Part shown: positions 25,892 through 35,125 of the stretch, one piece after another
Position numbering within the stretch: position 1 is the stretch's first letter
Layout: each line of letters opens with the position of its first letter
DNA from: Treponema sp.
GTDB lineage: Bacteria; Spirochaetota; Spirochaetia; Treponematales; Treponemataceae
Length of the DNA: 57,154 nucleotides
Assembly: GCA_018385415.1 (NCBI GenBank)
Contig: JAHAZA010000042.1
Span: forward strand, 1 to 57,154
Direction of reading: 5' to 3'
Notes under the pieces: generated by a model
Told to the model about the DNA's origin: nothing
Database searches by the model: none
Seen by the model: the letters and a program-made list of their open reading frames with translations, nothing else
Made by a program: the position numbers and the translations under genes

Positions 25892-27739
25892 ATGTATATT
25901 ATTCCAGATTTCAATAAACGCATTAAATTATTTTTCTATATACCTTTATGTTTTATTTTAACCGGAGTTTCCTGCAAGAAAGTTCCTTATATGACACTTG
26001 CTGAGATCGAAGCAAAAATTAATCTCAGCAGTGATGAAATGATCAAAAATACAGTTTCAAAACCTTACGATGGTTCTGAGTTTGTTGATGGTCGTGTAGG
26101 CGGGGAATGGAATACAACCCTTGATTCGGATCCAAAAACTTTTAATCATTTAATTGCAGAGCGTGATGGAACTTCAAATTCCATCATTGAGATGACTACT
26201 GACTGGCTTGCAGACTATGACAGTTTTTCAAGAAAGTGGAAGAGCCGAGCATGCAGTTTTGAAATTGAAGTAGATGAAGAGAAAGAAACTCTTACAGTTC
26301 ACTGGACTATCAATGAAAATGCAGTATGGAGCTGGTTCGGTAAAGAAGAAACTGTACCGGTTACTTCTGATGACATTGTATGGTGGTATGATAATGTTGC
26401 TGGTAATCCTGACTTTCAGAGCTCTGCATATAACAGCCAGTTTGTTATAATGCCTGATGGACGGGAAGAAAGAATCAAGGCTGTCAAAATTGATGACAAG
26501 CATTTTGATTTTGTTTTTCCAAGAATTGTAGCTGATCCTATTCTTTCCTCGAATATGACTTTCTATCCATGCTGGCTTTACAAAGAAGCATTCGAAAAAA
26601 ATGGAACGGAAGGAGTAAAAAATCTTTTCAGTGTAAACATTGATCCTAAAACTATTCCTTCAATGGGACATTATTACATTACTGAATACAGCCCAAGTCA
26701 GCGTCTTGTATTTACAAGAAATGATAAATACTGGAATAAAGATTCCAAGGGTAACAGTATTCCTTATCCTCAACAGACTGTTTATCAGATTGTAAGTGAT
26801 CACAATACAAGTTATCTTCTTTTCAAACAGGGAAAGCTTGAAACTTATTCACCACAGCCTGAAAACTTAAGTGATGTAATTAACGGACAGGAGAAAAACT
26901 ATACAGTATTTAATGCAGATGGATCTCTTGGTGCTATGTTATGGAGCTTTAACCAGAATCCCAAAAATAAAAACGAAAAGTATTATAAGTGGTTTACTAA
27001 AAAAGAATTCCGTCAGGCAATGAGCTGTCTTTTAAATCGTGACAGAATTATCAATCAGACATACAGAGGACTTGCTGCTCCAAAATATGATTTTTTCCCT
27101 GATGCAAATCCTTATTATAATAAAGATATTGAACTTAAATACAAGTTTGATAAAGAACATGCAGTTTCACTTTTAGCTTCTATAGGAATCAAACAGGATA
27201 AAGACGGTGTCATGCGTGATTGGAATAATGATCCTGTTGAATTTGATCTTGCTATTGCAGTTACAAGTCCTGTAACAAGTGATATGGCCCAGATTATTTA
27301 TGATGAATGTAAGTCTGTTGGTATTAAGGTAAATGTACGACAAACTGATTTTCAAAAGCTTGTAGAACAGTTAACTGCTACTTATGACTGGCAGTCAATC
27401 ATAATCGGACTTGGATCAAATTTCTTTCCAACGCAGGGAAGCAATGTGTGGCCAAGTGCCGGAAACTTACATTTATGGTATCCACTTCAGAAAGAGCCTG
27501 CTACTGATTGGGAAGCTCGTATAGATTATCTATACAATGAAGCTTCGTATACTATTGATCATGACAAGGCAAAAGTAATGTGGGATGAATACCAGCAGAT
27601 TCTTCTTGAACAGTGTCCTGTAATTTATCTTGTTCGTCCACGTTCATTTGTTGCAATCAGCAACAGATGGAATTTTTCAAATTTCTATTTTGACAATAAG
27701 AACGGTGCAATGACAGAACGACTGTTCTTGAAAGATTAA
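25892..27739 (+). CDS. Peptide ABC transporter substrate-binding lipoprotein (SBP_bac_5 family)
   Basis: Captures peptides (or another SBP_bac_5 ligand) in the periplasm and delivers them to the permeases encoded next. The 615-aa protein starts with a lipoprotein signal (LFFYIPLCFILTGVSC). The mature part has the family outline: GEWNTTLDSDPKTFNHLIAE, TVHWTINENAVWSWFGKEET, DDIVWWYDNV, the FRQAMSCLLNRDRII helix and a C-terminal YQQILLEQCPVIYLVRPRS. It is longer than E. coli OppA (about 540 aa). The start at 25892 lies just behind an extended -10 promoter; an ATG at 25868 would precede that promoter. It begins a four-gene operon running to 31794. Confidence 0.9.
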   Translation: MYIIPDFNKRIKLFFYIPLCFILTGVSCKKVPYMTLAEIEAKINLSSDEMIKNTVSKPYDGSEFVDGRVGGEWNTTLDSDPKTFNHLIAERDGTSNSIIEMTTDWLADYDSFSRKWKSRACSFEIEVDEEKETLTVHWTINENAVWSWFGKEETVPVTSDDIVWWYDNVAGNPDFQSSAYNSQFVIMPDGREERIKAVKIDDKHFDFVFPRIVADPILSSNMTFYPCWLYKEAFEKNGTEGVKNLFSVNIDPKTIPSMGHYYITEYSPSQRLVFTRNDKYWNKDSKGNSIPYPQQTVYQIVSDHNTSYLLFKQGKLETYSPQPENLSDVINGQEKNYTVFNADGSLGAMLWSFNQNPKNKNEKYYKWFTKKEFRQAMSCLLNRDRIINQTYRGLAAPKYDFFPDANPYYNKDIELKYKFDKEHAVSLLASIGIKQDKDGVMRDWNNDPVEFDLAIAVTSPVTSDMAQIIYDECKSVGIKVNVRQTDFQKLVEQLTATYDWQSIIIGLGSNFFPTQGSNVWPSAGNLHLWYPLQKEPATDWEARIDYLYNEASYTIDHDKAKVMWDEYQQILLEQCPVIYLVRPRSFVAISNRWNFSNFYFDNKNGAMTERLFLKD

Positions 27740-27766
27740 TAATTGATTATTACTCCGGGAGAAAAT

Positions 27767-28831
27767 ATGTTTCAGAAATTCAAACAGAAGGCACCTCTTT
27801 TATATTTCATCCTTTCAAGAATCGTAACAATGATTTTTTTACTTTTCTTTTTAGGGTTTGCGTTGTTCGGTTTAATGGAGCTTGCACCTGGTGATATTGT
27901 TGATCAGATGATGACTCAACAGCTGATGGCAAGCGCACAGAGTGGTCCTAATTCATCTGGAGCTACATCTGGTAAAGAAAATAATTTTGACGAAGAGCTT
28001 CTTGCTAAAACCCGTGAAGAGCTTGGACTGGATAAACCTTTTTATGTTCAATACTTCAAGTGGTTAAAAAGGGTAATCGTTAACCATGATCTTGGTGTAA
28101 GTCTTATTTCTAGAGCACCTGTTAGTTTTTTACTAAAATCCAGAATTATGAATACTATTGTTCTCAACTTGATTTCACTAGTGTTCATTACAATTTTTTC
28201 GTTTATACTTGGTGTTTATTTTTCAAGCAAGGCTGGTACCAGGCTTGATGTAGGTGTAACATTTTTTGCATTGTTCTTTCATGCATTTCCAGGAATTCTT
28301 CTTTTGATTCTTATGCAGCTTGCAGCATCAATTACTGGTCTTTTTCCTGTAACGGCATACCCGGATTTTCCTGCAAGTGCCGCCCCTGTAAAATTTACCT
28401 TCAGTTATATACATCACATATTTTTACCATTGTTCTGTTCTTTCCTTGGAGGTGTAGGTGGTACAATGAGAACAATCCGTGCCACAATGCTTGACCAGAT
28501 GGGTATGCCTTACATATTTGCACTTCGCGCCCGAGGAATTTCTGAACGCCGTGTTTATCTTAATCATGCATTCAGAAATACTTTAAATCCTTACATTACT
28601 GGTAGTGCAAATCTTCTTGCTTCATTATTTGGTGGTTCACTTATCATGGAGATTATTTTTGCATATCCTGGTGTTGGTCGCCTTACTTACGAAGCAGTTT
28701 TGCAGCAGGATATAAATCTTGTTTTAGCAAACAGTATGTTCCTTTCTGCTTTAGTTCTTGCCGGTATGGTTATCTCTGATATCCTTCTTGCATTTGTAGA
28801 TCCTCGAATCCGTTATGGTGCAGATAAGTAG
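27767..28831 (+). CDS. Peptide ABC transporter permease (OppB/DppB type)
   Basis: An inner-membrane permease of 354 aa with about six helices. It begins with the OppB-type helix (FILSRIVTMIFLLFFLGFALF) and the MELAPGD-like motif seen as LMELAPGDIVDQMM, followed by an Asn/Ser-rich insertion. It contains the EAA-loop region that contacts the ATPase (MGMPYIFALRARGISERRV) and ends with DILLAFVDPRIRYG. The ATG at 27767 is fixed by GGGAG 5 nt upstream; a TTG at 27743 is rejected. It lies between the binding protein and the fused permease-ATPase. Confidence 0.93.
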   Translation: MFQKFKQKAPLLYFILSRIVTMIFLLFFLGFALFGLMELAPGDIVDQMMTQQLMASAQSGPNSSGATSGKENNFDEELLAKTREELGLDKPFYVQYFKWLKRVIVNHDLGVSLISRAPVSFLLKSRIMNTIVLNLISLVFITIFSFILGVYFSSKAGTRLDVGVTFFALFFHAFPGILLLILMQLAASITGLFPVTAYPDFPASAAPVKFTFSYIHHIFLPLFCSFLGGVGGTMRTIRATMLDQMGMPYIFALRARGISERRVYLNHAFRNTLNPYITGSANLLASLFGGSLIMEIIFAYPGVGRLTYEAVLQQDINLVLANSMFLSALVLAGMVISDILLAFVDPRIRYGADK

Positions 28832-28843
28832 GAGGAATGATTA

Positions 28844-30820
28844 ATGAAAAACGAATTGAATTATATTAAAAGAAAACCTGTAGCTTTTGCTTCACTTATT
28901 GTTCTGATTGTATTATATACATTCATGGTTTTTGCAGAATTCCTTTCTCCTTATACTCCTACAAAAACTTTTGAAGAAAATTCATTTCATCCTGCAAATA
29001 TTAAAATTACTTCTCATGGATTAAAAGTTCAGGAAGCTCGTGTCTTAAATCGTGTTACTTGGGAATATGCATATGTAAAGGGAATGACTCATGACCTTAA
29101 ATTTTTCGTTCATGGTGAAAAATATAAATTCCTTGGCGTATTTGAAAGCGATATTCATTTTATGGGAACTGTTCCAGATGAAAATGGAAAAGTTTATCCT
29201 GCATATTTATTTGGTGCAGATAATCTTGGTCGTGATATGCTTAGCCGCATGATTTATGGAAGCCGTATTTCGTTAACTATTGGTTTTGTTGCTACTGCGG
29301 TTTCACTTTTACTTGCAATTATTCTTGGCGGTCTTGCAGGTTACTTTGGAGGAAAGACTGACTGGATAATTATGCGTGGAGCAGAATTTTTTATGCTGAT
29401 TCCAGGCCTTTATCTCATTTTATTCCTTCGTTCAATTCTTAACTCAAAGATGGATAGTGGAACTGCCTACATGATTATTACAATGATTCTTGCACTTGTT
29501 GGATGGCCAGGAACAGCGCGAACACTTCGCGGTATGATTCATTCAATCAAGCGTGAAGAATATGTAATGAATGCACAGCTAGAAGGAATCCCTTCACTTG
29601 TGATTATTTTCAAATACATTATGCCTCAGATAACAAGTCTTTTGATTGTAAGTACCACATTGAGCATTCCAGGATTTATTATGAGTGAGACTACTCTCTC
29701 TTATATCGGTCTTGGTATTGCCGATCCTGCGGTAAGCTGGGGATCCATGATTAACAGGGAAATTTCTACTTTAAGCAATCTTTCAAGATATCCTTGGCTG
29801 TTGATTCCTGTATTTCTTCTTTTGATTGTTACATTGGCATTTAATTTTCTTGGTGATGCACTTCGTGATTATTATGATCCCTATCATGCTGTGTTTCCAA
29901 GCTTTAAGTGCTGGTTTAAGAGAAATAAAAAAAACGACGAAAATTCCTTTTCGAAAAAAATTGAAAAAGCAAAGCCTGTTAATGAAGATGTTTTACTCTC
30001 TTTACAAAATGTTGTGGTAGATTTTATTGTTCAATCAACTGATGGCGATAAAACAGTTCACGCTGTAAGAGGAATTTCTTATGAACTTAAGAGGGGAGAA
30101 ATACTTGGTATTGTTGGAGAATCAGGCTCTGGTAAATCTGTAAGTACTACTGCAATTCCTGGACTTCTTCCAAAGAATGCAGTGTTCTCAGGACACATAG
30201 TTTTCGACGGTATTGATCTTTCAGAACTTTCTCAGAAACAGCTTCGTGAATATCGTGGTAAAAAGATTGGTTTAATATTTCAGGAACCTGGACGTTCCTT
30301 TGATCCACTGCAAAATATTGGAAATGTTTTCCATGAAGTTTTCCAGAATTTAACTCCTGATATTACAAAAGAAGAATCTGATTTGAAAGCAGAAAAGCTT
30401 TTAAAAGAAGTTGGATTACCTGATCCAAAAAAACGTCTTCAGAATTTTCCTCATCAGTTTTCTGGTGGACAGCTTCAGAGAATAGGAATTGCTTTGGCAC
30501 TTGCTCAAGGCTGTTCACTTTTAATTGCTGACGAGCCAACTACTGCTCTTGATGTAACAATTTCAATGCAGATAGTAGGTCTTTTGTCAGAACTTAGAAA
30601 AACTAGAAATCTTTCGATTCTTTTTATTAGTCATGATATCGATCTTGTTGCAAATATTTCTGACAGAATTGTTGTCATGCATAATGGCATTATAGAAGAA
30701 CAGGGAGAAGCCAAAGAGGTTCTTGAAAACCCAAAAGCAGAATATACAAAACATCTTCTTTCAACACGTCCTCAATTTGGACAGCATTACACAATACAGA
30801 GAGCAGGGGAATCGAAATGA
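28844..30820 (+). CDS. Fused peptide ABC transporter permease-ATPase (OppC-OppD fusion)
   Basis: One 658-aa frame combines two normally separate subunits. Residues 1 to about 350 are an OppC-type permease: an N-terminal helix (FASLIVLIVLYTFMVFAEFL), a periplasmic insertion, GADNLGRDMLSRMIYGSRIS, the EAA loop near YVMNAQLEGIPSLVII and FNFLGDALRDYYDP. A charged linker of about 30 residues (KKNDENSFSKKIEKAKPVNE) leads to an OppD-type ATPase: Walker A GESGSGKS near residue 424, Q-loop IFQEPGRSFDP, signature FSGGQLQRIG, Walker B LLIADEPTTALD and the H-loop SHDID. A GGAGG site precedes the start. The stop overlaps the next ATG (ATGA). Confidence 0.93.
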   Translation: MKNELNYIKRKPVAFASLIVLIVLYTFMVFAEFLSPYTPTKTFEENSFHPANIKITSHGLKVQEARVLNRVTWEYAYVKGMTHDLKFFVHGEKYKFLGVFESDIHFMGTVPDENGKVYPAYLFGADNLGRDMLSRMIYGSRISLTIGFVATAVSLLLAIILGGLAGYFGGKTDWIIMRGAEFFMLIPGLYLILFLRSILNSKMDSGTAYMIITMILALVGWPGTARTLRGMIHSIKREEYVMNAQLEGIPSLVIIFKYIMPQITSLLIVSTTLSIPGFIMSETTLSYIGLGIADPAVSWGSMINREISTLSNLSRYPWLLIPVFLLLIVTLAFNFLGDALRDYYDPYHAVFPSFKCWFKRNKKNDENSFSKKIEKAKPVNEDVLLSLQNVVVDFIVQSTDGDKTVHAVRGISYELKRGEILGIVGESGSGKSVSTTAIPGLLPKNAVFSGHIVFDGIDLSELSQKQLREYRGKKIGLIFQEPGRSFDPLQNIGNVFHEVFQNLTPDITKEESDLKAEKLLKEVGLPDPKKRLQNFPHQFSGGQLQRIGIALALAQGCSLLIADEPTTALDVTISMQIVGLLSELRKTRNLSILFISHDIDLVANISDRIVVMHNGIIEEQGEAKEVLENPKAEYTKHLLSTRPQFGQHYTIQRAGESK

Positions 30821-31794
30821 GTAGTTCAGAAAAATTGATTGAAGTAAAAGATCTTTGCAAAAGCTTTGACCTTTTCTCTGGTGCTTTTGCAAGAAAAGAT
30901 AAAAATGTATTTGCTGTAAATACTGTTACTTTTTCAATTAATCGTGGTGAGACTTATGGTATTGTAGGTGAATCTGGTTGTGGAAAAACAACAACTGCCA
31001 GAATGCTTATTAAAATGTATAAAGCAACCAGTGGGTCAATTCTTTATTATAACAATGATGGAACTGTTACAGATATTTCCAGACTGAATAAAAAACAGAC
31101 AAAAATTTATCAGGAAACTGTCAAATATATATTTCAGGATCCTGCAAAGTCCTTGAATCCAAGAATGAATGTTTTGACAGTTATAACTGATGGTTTAAAA
31201 TATTCTTCAAAAAAATTATCGAAGGAACAGATTCTCCAACGTGCAAAAAAGGCAATTGTTGATGTAGGACTTAGAGAAGAAGATTTGTATAAAAGACCTG
31301 CAGAATTTTCTGGTGGACAGAGACAGCGTATTTCAATTGCCCGTGGACTTGTACTTGATCCTGAGCTTTTAATATGTGATGAAATTGTTTCCGCACTTGA
31401 TGTTTCAATTCAGGCACAGGTTTTGAATTTACTTTCTGATTTGAAAAAAAATCATAATTTAAGTTTTCTTTTTATTACTCATGATCTTCGTGTTGCCTGC
31501 TTCTTTTGTGATAAAATCGGAGTAATGTATCGAGGTGTTCTTGTAGAAGAAGGCCCGGCTGCAACTTTGTATAAAGATGCCAGACATCCATATACAAAGT
31601 TATTATTTGAAGCTGCCTCTGGAATGAAATCCTCAAAGTCAATTGAAGTAAAGACAACACTGGAAAAAGAAAATGGTTGTCCATTTGCACATCGCTGTCC
31701 TAAGGCCTTTGATAAATGCTTTGAAGCAAGTCCTTCCCTTGATGAACGAAGTAAAGGACATAAAGTTCGATGCTGGTTTGATCAGGATAATTAA
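30817..31794 (+). CDS. Peptide ABC transporter ATP-binding protein (OppF/DppF type)
   Basis: The second ATPase of the peptide importer, cytoplasmic, 325 aa. It has Walker A (GIVGESGCGKTTTARML), Q-loop YIFQDPAKSLNPRM, signature FSGGQRQRISIARGL, Walker B LLICDEIVSALD and H-loop FITHDLRV. The C-terminal oligopeptide-family extension has spaced Cys (CPFAHRCPKAFDKC, then VRCWF) that may bind an iron-sulfur cluster, as in other OppD/DppF proteins. It pairs with the ATPase half of the fusion protein. It is translationally coupled to that gene through the ATGA overlap. The operon seems to end here; trpR has its own promoter. Confidence 0.94.
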   Translation: MSSSEKLIEVKDLCKSFDLFSGAFARKDKNVFAVNTVTFSINRGETYGIVGESGCGKTTTARMLIKMYKATSGSILYYNNDGTVTDISRLNKKQTKIYQETVKYIFQDPAKSLNPRMNVLTVITDGLKYSSKKLSKEQILQRAKKAIVDVGLREEDLYKRPAEFSGGQRQRISIARGLVLDPELLICDEIVSALDVSIQAQVLNLLSDLKKNHNLSFLFITHDLRVACFFCDKIGVMYRGVLVEEGPAATLYKDARHPYTKLLFEAASGMKSSKSIEVKTTLEKENGCPFAHRCPKAFDKCFEASPSLDERSKGHKVRCWFDQDN

Positions 31795-31813
31795 GAAAAG
31801 TTGATTTCTTACT

Positions 31814-31842
31814 TTGACTTTTTAAGTGAAAAGGAATAATAT
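31814..31842 (+). promoter_or_regulatory. trpR promoter with -10 box 6 nt before the start codon
   Basis: TTGACT (31814-31819), a 17-nt spacer and TAATAT (31837-31842) are followed after exactly 6 nt by the ATG. An AAGGAA overlaps the -10 box and would not be in the transcript, so leaderless translation is inferred. Confidence 0.65.
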
Positions 31843-31848
31843 ATTTGT

Positions 31849-32154
31849 ATGGCAGATAATAAACAAGAAATTAAATCTACATCATTTGACGAACTAGTTA
31901 AAATCTTTACTGATATTAATGACGAAAAATTCATGAAGGATTTTATGGAATGCCTTTTTACTCCAGCAGAGCGTGAAGATTTTGCAAATCGCTGGACTCT
32001 TGTTAAAGAAATTGATAAAGGTACTACACAAAGGGAGATTGCAAAAAATTTTAATATGTCGTTGTGTAAAATTACCCGAGGATCCAAAGAGCTTAGCAAA
32101 GAAGATAGTGCTTTTAGAAAAGTTCTTGAAATGTATAAAATAAATAAGTTATAA
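31849..32154 (+). CDS. trpR: Trp operon repressor family protein
   Basis: The 101-aa helical DNA-binding protein matches TrpR in length and layout: a dimerisation helix with LFTPAERED (compare TPxERE in TrpR), then the helix-turn-helix TTQREIAKNFNMSLCKITRGSKEL, where ITRGS is the recognition-helix motif of TrpR. TrpR binds tryptophan and represses tryptophan uptake or synthesis genes. No trp genes are in this window, so it either acts at a distance or controls the adjacent peptide importer; the latter is speculation. It might instead be a YerC-type relative, but the ITRGS motif favours TrpR. It is transcribed from its own promoter and ended by a strong terminator. Confidence 0.8.
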   Translation: MADNKQEIKSTSFDELVKIFTDINDEKFMKDFMECLFTPAEREDFANRWTLVKEIDKGTTQREIAKNFNMSLCKITRGSKELSKEDSAFRKVLEMYKINKL

Positions 32155-32192
32155 AAAAAGACTGTCTTTTTTTTGAAGACAGTCTTTTTTTT
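32153..32192. terminator. Bidirectional terminator between trpR and the ankyrin gene
   Basis: AAAAAAAGACTGTC (32153-32166) pairs with GACAGTCTTTTTTTT (32178-32192) around an 11-nt loop. A-run and T-run on either side allow it to work on both strands. It starts within the trpR stop. Confidence 0.92.
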
Positions 32193-32204
32193 GGTTGGTT
32201 TACT

Positions 32205-34955
32205 TTAATTTTTCAGTAATTCTGCAATAGCAGGATGTTTCCAGTTGATTGCAGTCTGGTATGGTGTTTCACCTGCTAGGTTGACTGTGTCTTTATCAAG
32301 ATTGAACTTCAACAGACGTTTAACTGTTTCAATATCAGCATATCTTGCTGCATAATGAAGAATTGTATTTCCTTTTATATCACTCTTAGCTGCAGAATAT
32401 TTAATGATATAACCAAGCATTTCGTTGTTTTTTTCTTTGAATGCAAGTGTTAGAACTGTATCACCTCTGTTATTTATTTCTGCAAAAGGTGATGCGCCGT
32501 TTTCTAATAATGTATTTGCAGCATCTGTTTCATTATTAATGACAGCAAGAGCAAGAGGAGTGTAGCCAGATGAATTTCTTGTATCAAATGGATACCCTTT
32601 CTTTATTAATGTTGTAAGAATTTTTGATCCTGATTTTGCAGAAACTGCAATATGTATTGGTGTGTTTCCATCTGAGTCTGTAAGATTTACATCATTTCCT
32701 AATACTGCGTTCATAATTTCACTATTTTTTTTGAATGCAATCGAAAGAGGTGTTGTTCCTTCTTTATCACGGCTTACAGGATTACTCTTTGAACTTAATA
32801 TTTTAATAATCTGAAGATTCTCAGTTTCTACTGCTTCATGGAATGGAGTTCTACCATTCATATCCTGAATCTGTGGATTTGCTCCATAATTAAGAAGAAG
32901 TGTTACCATAGAACTCTGTCCACCTTTGATTCCGTCAACCAAAGCTGTGCGTCCCTGACTGTCATAAATATTAGGACTTGCCCCATTAGAAAGAAGAAGT
33001 TCAGCCATTTTGTAATTACCTTCAATTGCAGCTTCAGCCAAAGGTGTTTTACCGGCAATGTTTGGTCGATCTGGATCTAATCCTGAATTGATTAATTCAG
33101 CTGCTGCATTAAGTGAATTCCATCTTACAGCGTTATGTAATGGTGAAGAACCAAGATTATCTCTGGCATTGATATCTGCACCTTTTGAAATCAAAGCTTT
33201 AATAATTTCTGTATCGTCACTTTTAGCAGCACTGAATAATGGAGTCTGGCCGTTAGCATTTCTTGCATTTATAAGGGCACCTTTTTGAACAAGATACTCG
33301 ACAGAATCAAGAAGATTCCATTCTGAACAATAGTGTAATGCTGTGTTTCCGCTACCATCTGTTGCTTTGATTGTGTTTGAATTTATAAGCCAGTTGTTCT
33401 TTGATGTTGTAAGAGCAAGTTTTAATGGTGATACATTCTGTGTGTTAGCAGAAAAAATGTTTGCATCTTTTTCAAGAAGAAGAACACCAATTTCTTTTTT
33501 ATTTTCCTTAACCGCAAAATATAATGCAGAATTACCATCACGGTTTCTTGCATTGATGTTGCTGCCTAAAGCAATAAGGTATTTGATTTTTTCAATATCA
33601 GCATTTTTCTGAATTGCAATAAGAAGAGGAGTGTTTCCTTCTGAGTCTACGGAATTAATATTTGACGAATTGATCATTGCTTCAAATAATCCGTCATTTG
33701 ACATAAGCACTCTTGTAAACGGAGTAATATGATTTGAATCCTCAGCATGAATATCTGCTCCATGATTTACAAAGAATTCAAGTTGATTTTTCAGATTATG
33801 TTCAATTGATGTTGCAAGGGCTGTATTACCTTTTTTGTTTCTTATGTTTACATCAGCGCCGGCTTCAAATAAGATTTCGAGAATATCTGTATTCATATTT
33901 ATCATAGCCGCTGTGTGAAGAATTGTATCACCATACATATCCTTGTGATTTACATCAGCTTTGTATTCAATTAAGAGTTTATATATCTCCAGCCGTGCCT
34001 GTTCTGGGATAATGAGAAGGAGAGGTGTTTTACACAAACTGTCCTGAGAGTTGACATTTGCTCTTGCCTCGAGAAGATCTCTAACTGCTTCAACATTTCC
34101 GTATCTACAAGCTTCATGCAATGGAGTTGAACCATTAAGGTCCTGTGCTTCAAGATCGGCTTCGTTATCAAGAAGGAATTTTACAATTCCGTTATGCTTT
34201 CTGGAAATTGCGATGTGAAGTGGAGTCTGCCCATCTTCCATTGTAAGAGAATAATTTCTTGAAAGAACTGCATCTTCAAAATAACTTGTTTTACCGCCAA
34301 TCTCTCTTGCACCGGCAATTAAAAGATCGTTTGCCATTCTTGCGTTAATTACATCTGTTGGATCAGAAAGGGCAATTGAAAGCGGAGTATTATTATTATT
34401 ATCAGATACATCTACATCAATTTCTTTTTTCAAGGCATATGATAAAGCCTTTTCATTTTTTGCTTTTACAAAATAATGAATTATTGTTTCACCATTATCA
34501 TCTTTAAGATTTACTGTATATTCATTAATGAGAATATCATAATAAACTTCATTTTTGTTAAGAGCCTTCTCAATTGCGGAAATTCCTTCTGCATCTTGAA
34601 CAAAAATATCTGCCTTTGCCTGAGTTAATGCTCTTGCACTTTCAAAACAATCATTATCAATTGCAACCATAAGTGGAGTCTGGCTTTCATAGTTTTTGAT
34701 TTCTTTGTTTGCACCTTTAATAATAAGGAATGTTACAAGGTCTTCATCATTCATTAATGCAGCTGCATGGAGAACTGTGTTTCCTTCTTCATCCTGTTCA
34801 TTAATATCTGATTTTGTTAAAAAGAAACTTTTTGCTTCATCTATTTTTCCCTGCTTGATTAAAGCCTGAATAGATGTTTTTTCTGCTTTTGTTGTGCTGC
34901 AGCCAGCCAGCAAAAGAATAATTGCACTGAAAAAAACAAATCCAAGTTTTTTCAT
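32205..34955 (-). CDS. Ankyrin-repeat lipoprotein
   Basis: A 916-aa exported lipoprotein: signal peptide KKLGFVFFSAIILLLAGC, with a good LLAGC lipobox, then about 25 ankyrin repeats filling the rest (for example GQTPLHIAISRKHNGIVKFL and GNTALHYCSEWNLLDSVEYL). Ankyrin arrays bind proteins; an array of this size at the cell surface or in the periplasm is notable. The start at 34955 has GGAGG close upstream; a frame extending to 35015 lacks a signal at its start. Repeats vary in quality, and several in the middle (NWLINSNTIKA region) are degenerate. It is expressed alone, ending at the terminator shared with trpR. Confidence 0.9.
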   Translation of the reverse strand: MKKLGFVFFSAIILLLAGCSTTKAEKTSIQALIKQGKIDEAKSFFLTKSDINEQDEEGNTVLHAAALMNDEDLVTFLIIKGANKEIKNYESQTPLMVAIDNDCFESARALTQAKADIFVQDAEGISAIEKALNKNEVYYDILINEYTVNLKDDNGETIIHYFVKAKNEKALSYALKKEIDVDVSDNNNNTPLSIALSDPTDVINARMANDLLIAGAREIGGKTSYFEDAVLSRNYSLTMEDGQTPLHIAISRKHNGIVKFLLDNEADLEAQDLNGSTPLHEACRYGNVEAVRDLLEARANVNSQDSLCKTPLLLIIPEQARLEIYKLLIEYKADVNHKDMYGDTILHTAAMINMNTDILEILFEAGADVNIRNKKGNTALATSIEHNLKNQLEFFVNHGADIHAEDSNHITPFTRVLMSNDGLFEAMINSSNINSVDSEGNTPLLIAIQKNADIEKIKYLIALGSNINARNRDGNSALYFAVKENKKEIGVLLLEKDANIFSANTQNVSPLKLALTTSKNNWLINSNTIKATDGSGNTALHYCSEWNLLDSVEYLVQKGALINARNANGQTPLFSAAKSDDTEIIKALISKGADINARDNLGSSPLHNAVRWNSLNAAAELINSGLDPDRPNIAGKTPLAEAAIEGNYKMAELLLSNGASPNIYDSQGRTALVDGIKGGQSSMVTLLLNYGANPQIQDMNGRTPFHEAVETENLQIIKILSSKSNPVSRDKEGTTPLSIAFKKNSEIMNAVLGNDVNLTDSDGNTPIHIAVSAKSGSKILTTLIKKGYPFDTRNSSGYTPLALAVINNETDAANTLLENGASPFAEINNRGDTVLTLAFKEKNNEMLGYIIKYSAAKSDIKGNTILHYAARYADIETVKRLLKFNLDKDTVNLAGETPYQTAINWKHPAIAELLKN

Positions 34956-35125
34956 GATACCTCCCAGAATTAAAAAAATAAATATTTTAACCTTCTGATT
35001 ATCGGATTTTTTCATTTCCCATTTAAGTATAATTTTCTTCTATAGAAATAAATCTCTATTTTTATAATTTTTTTTAACTTTTCAGCCGATATATAATTTA
35101 CAAAAACTTTCTGGAGACTATCGAG

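Noticed and set aside
31814..31848. TrpR operator within the trpR promoter
   Set aside because: Short ACTT/AAGT symmetry is present, but nothing close to the known trp operator consensus, so autoregulation is not claimed.
32205..34955. Direct repeats in the ankyrin gene as a CRISPR or minisatellite
   Set aside because: The repetition is at the protein level (33-residue ankyrin units) with diverged DNA; there are no identical repeats with spacers.
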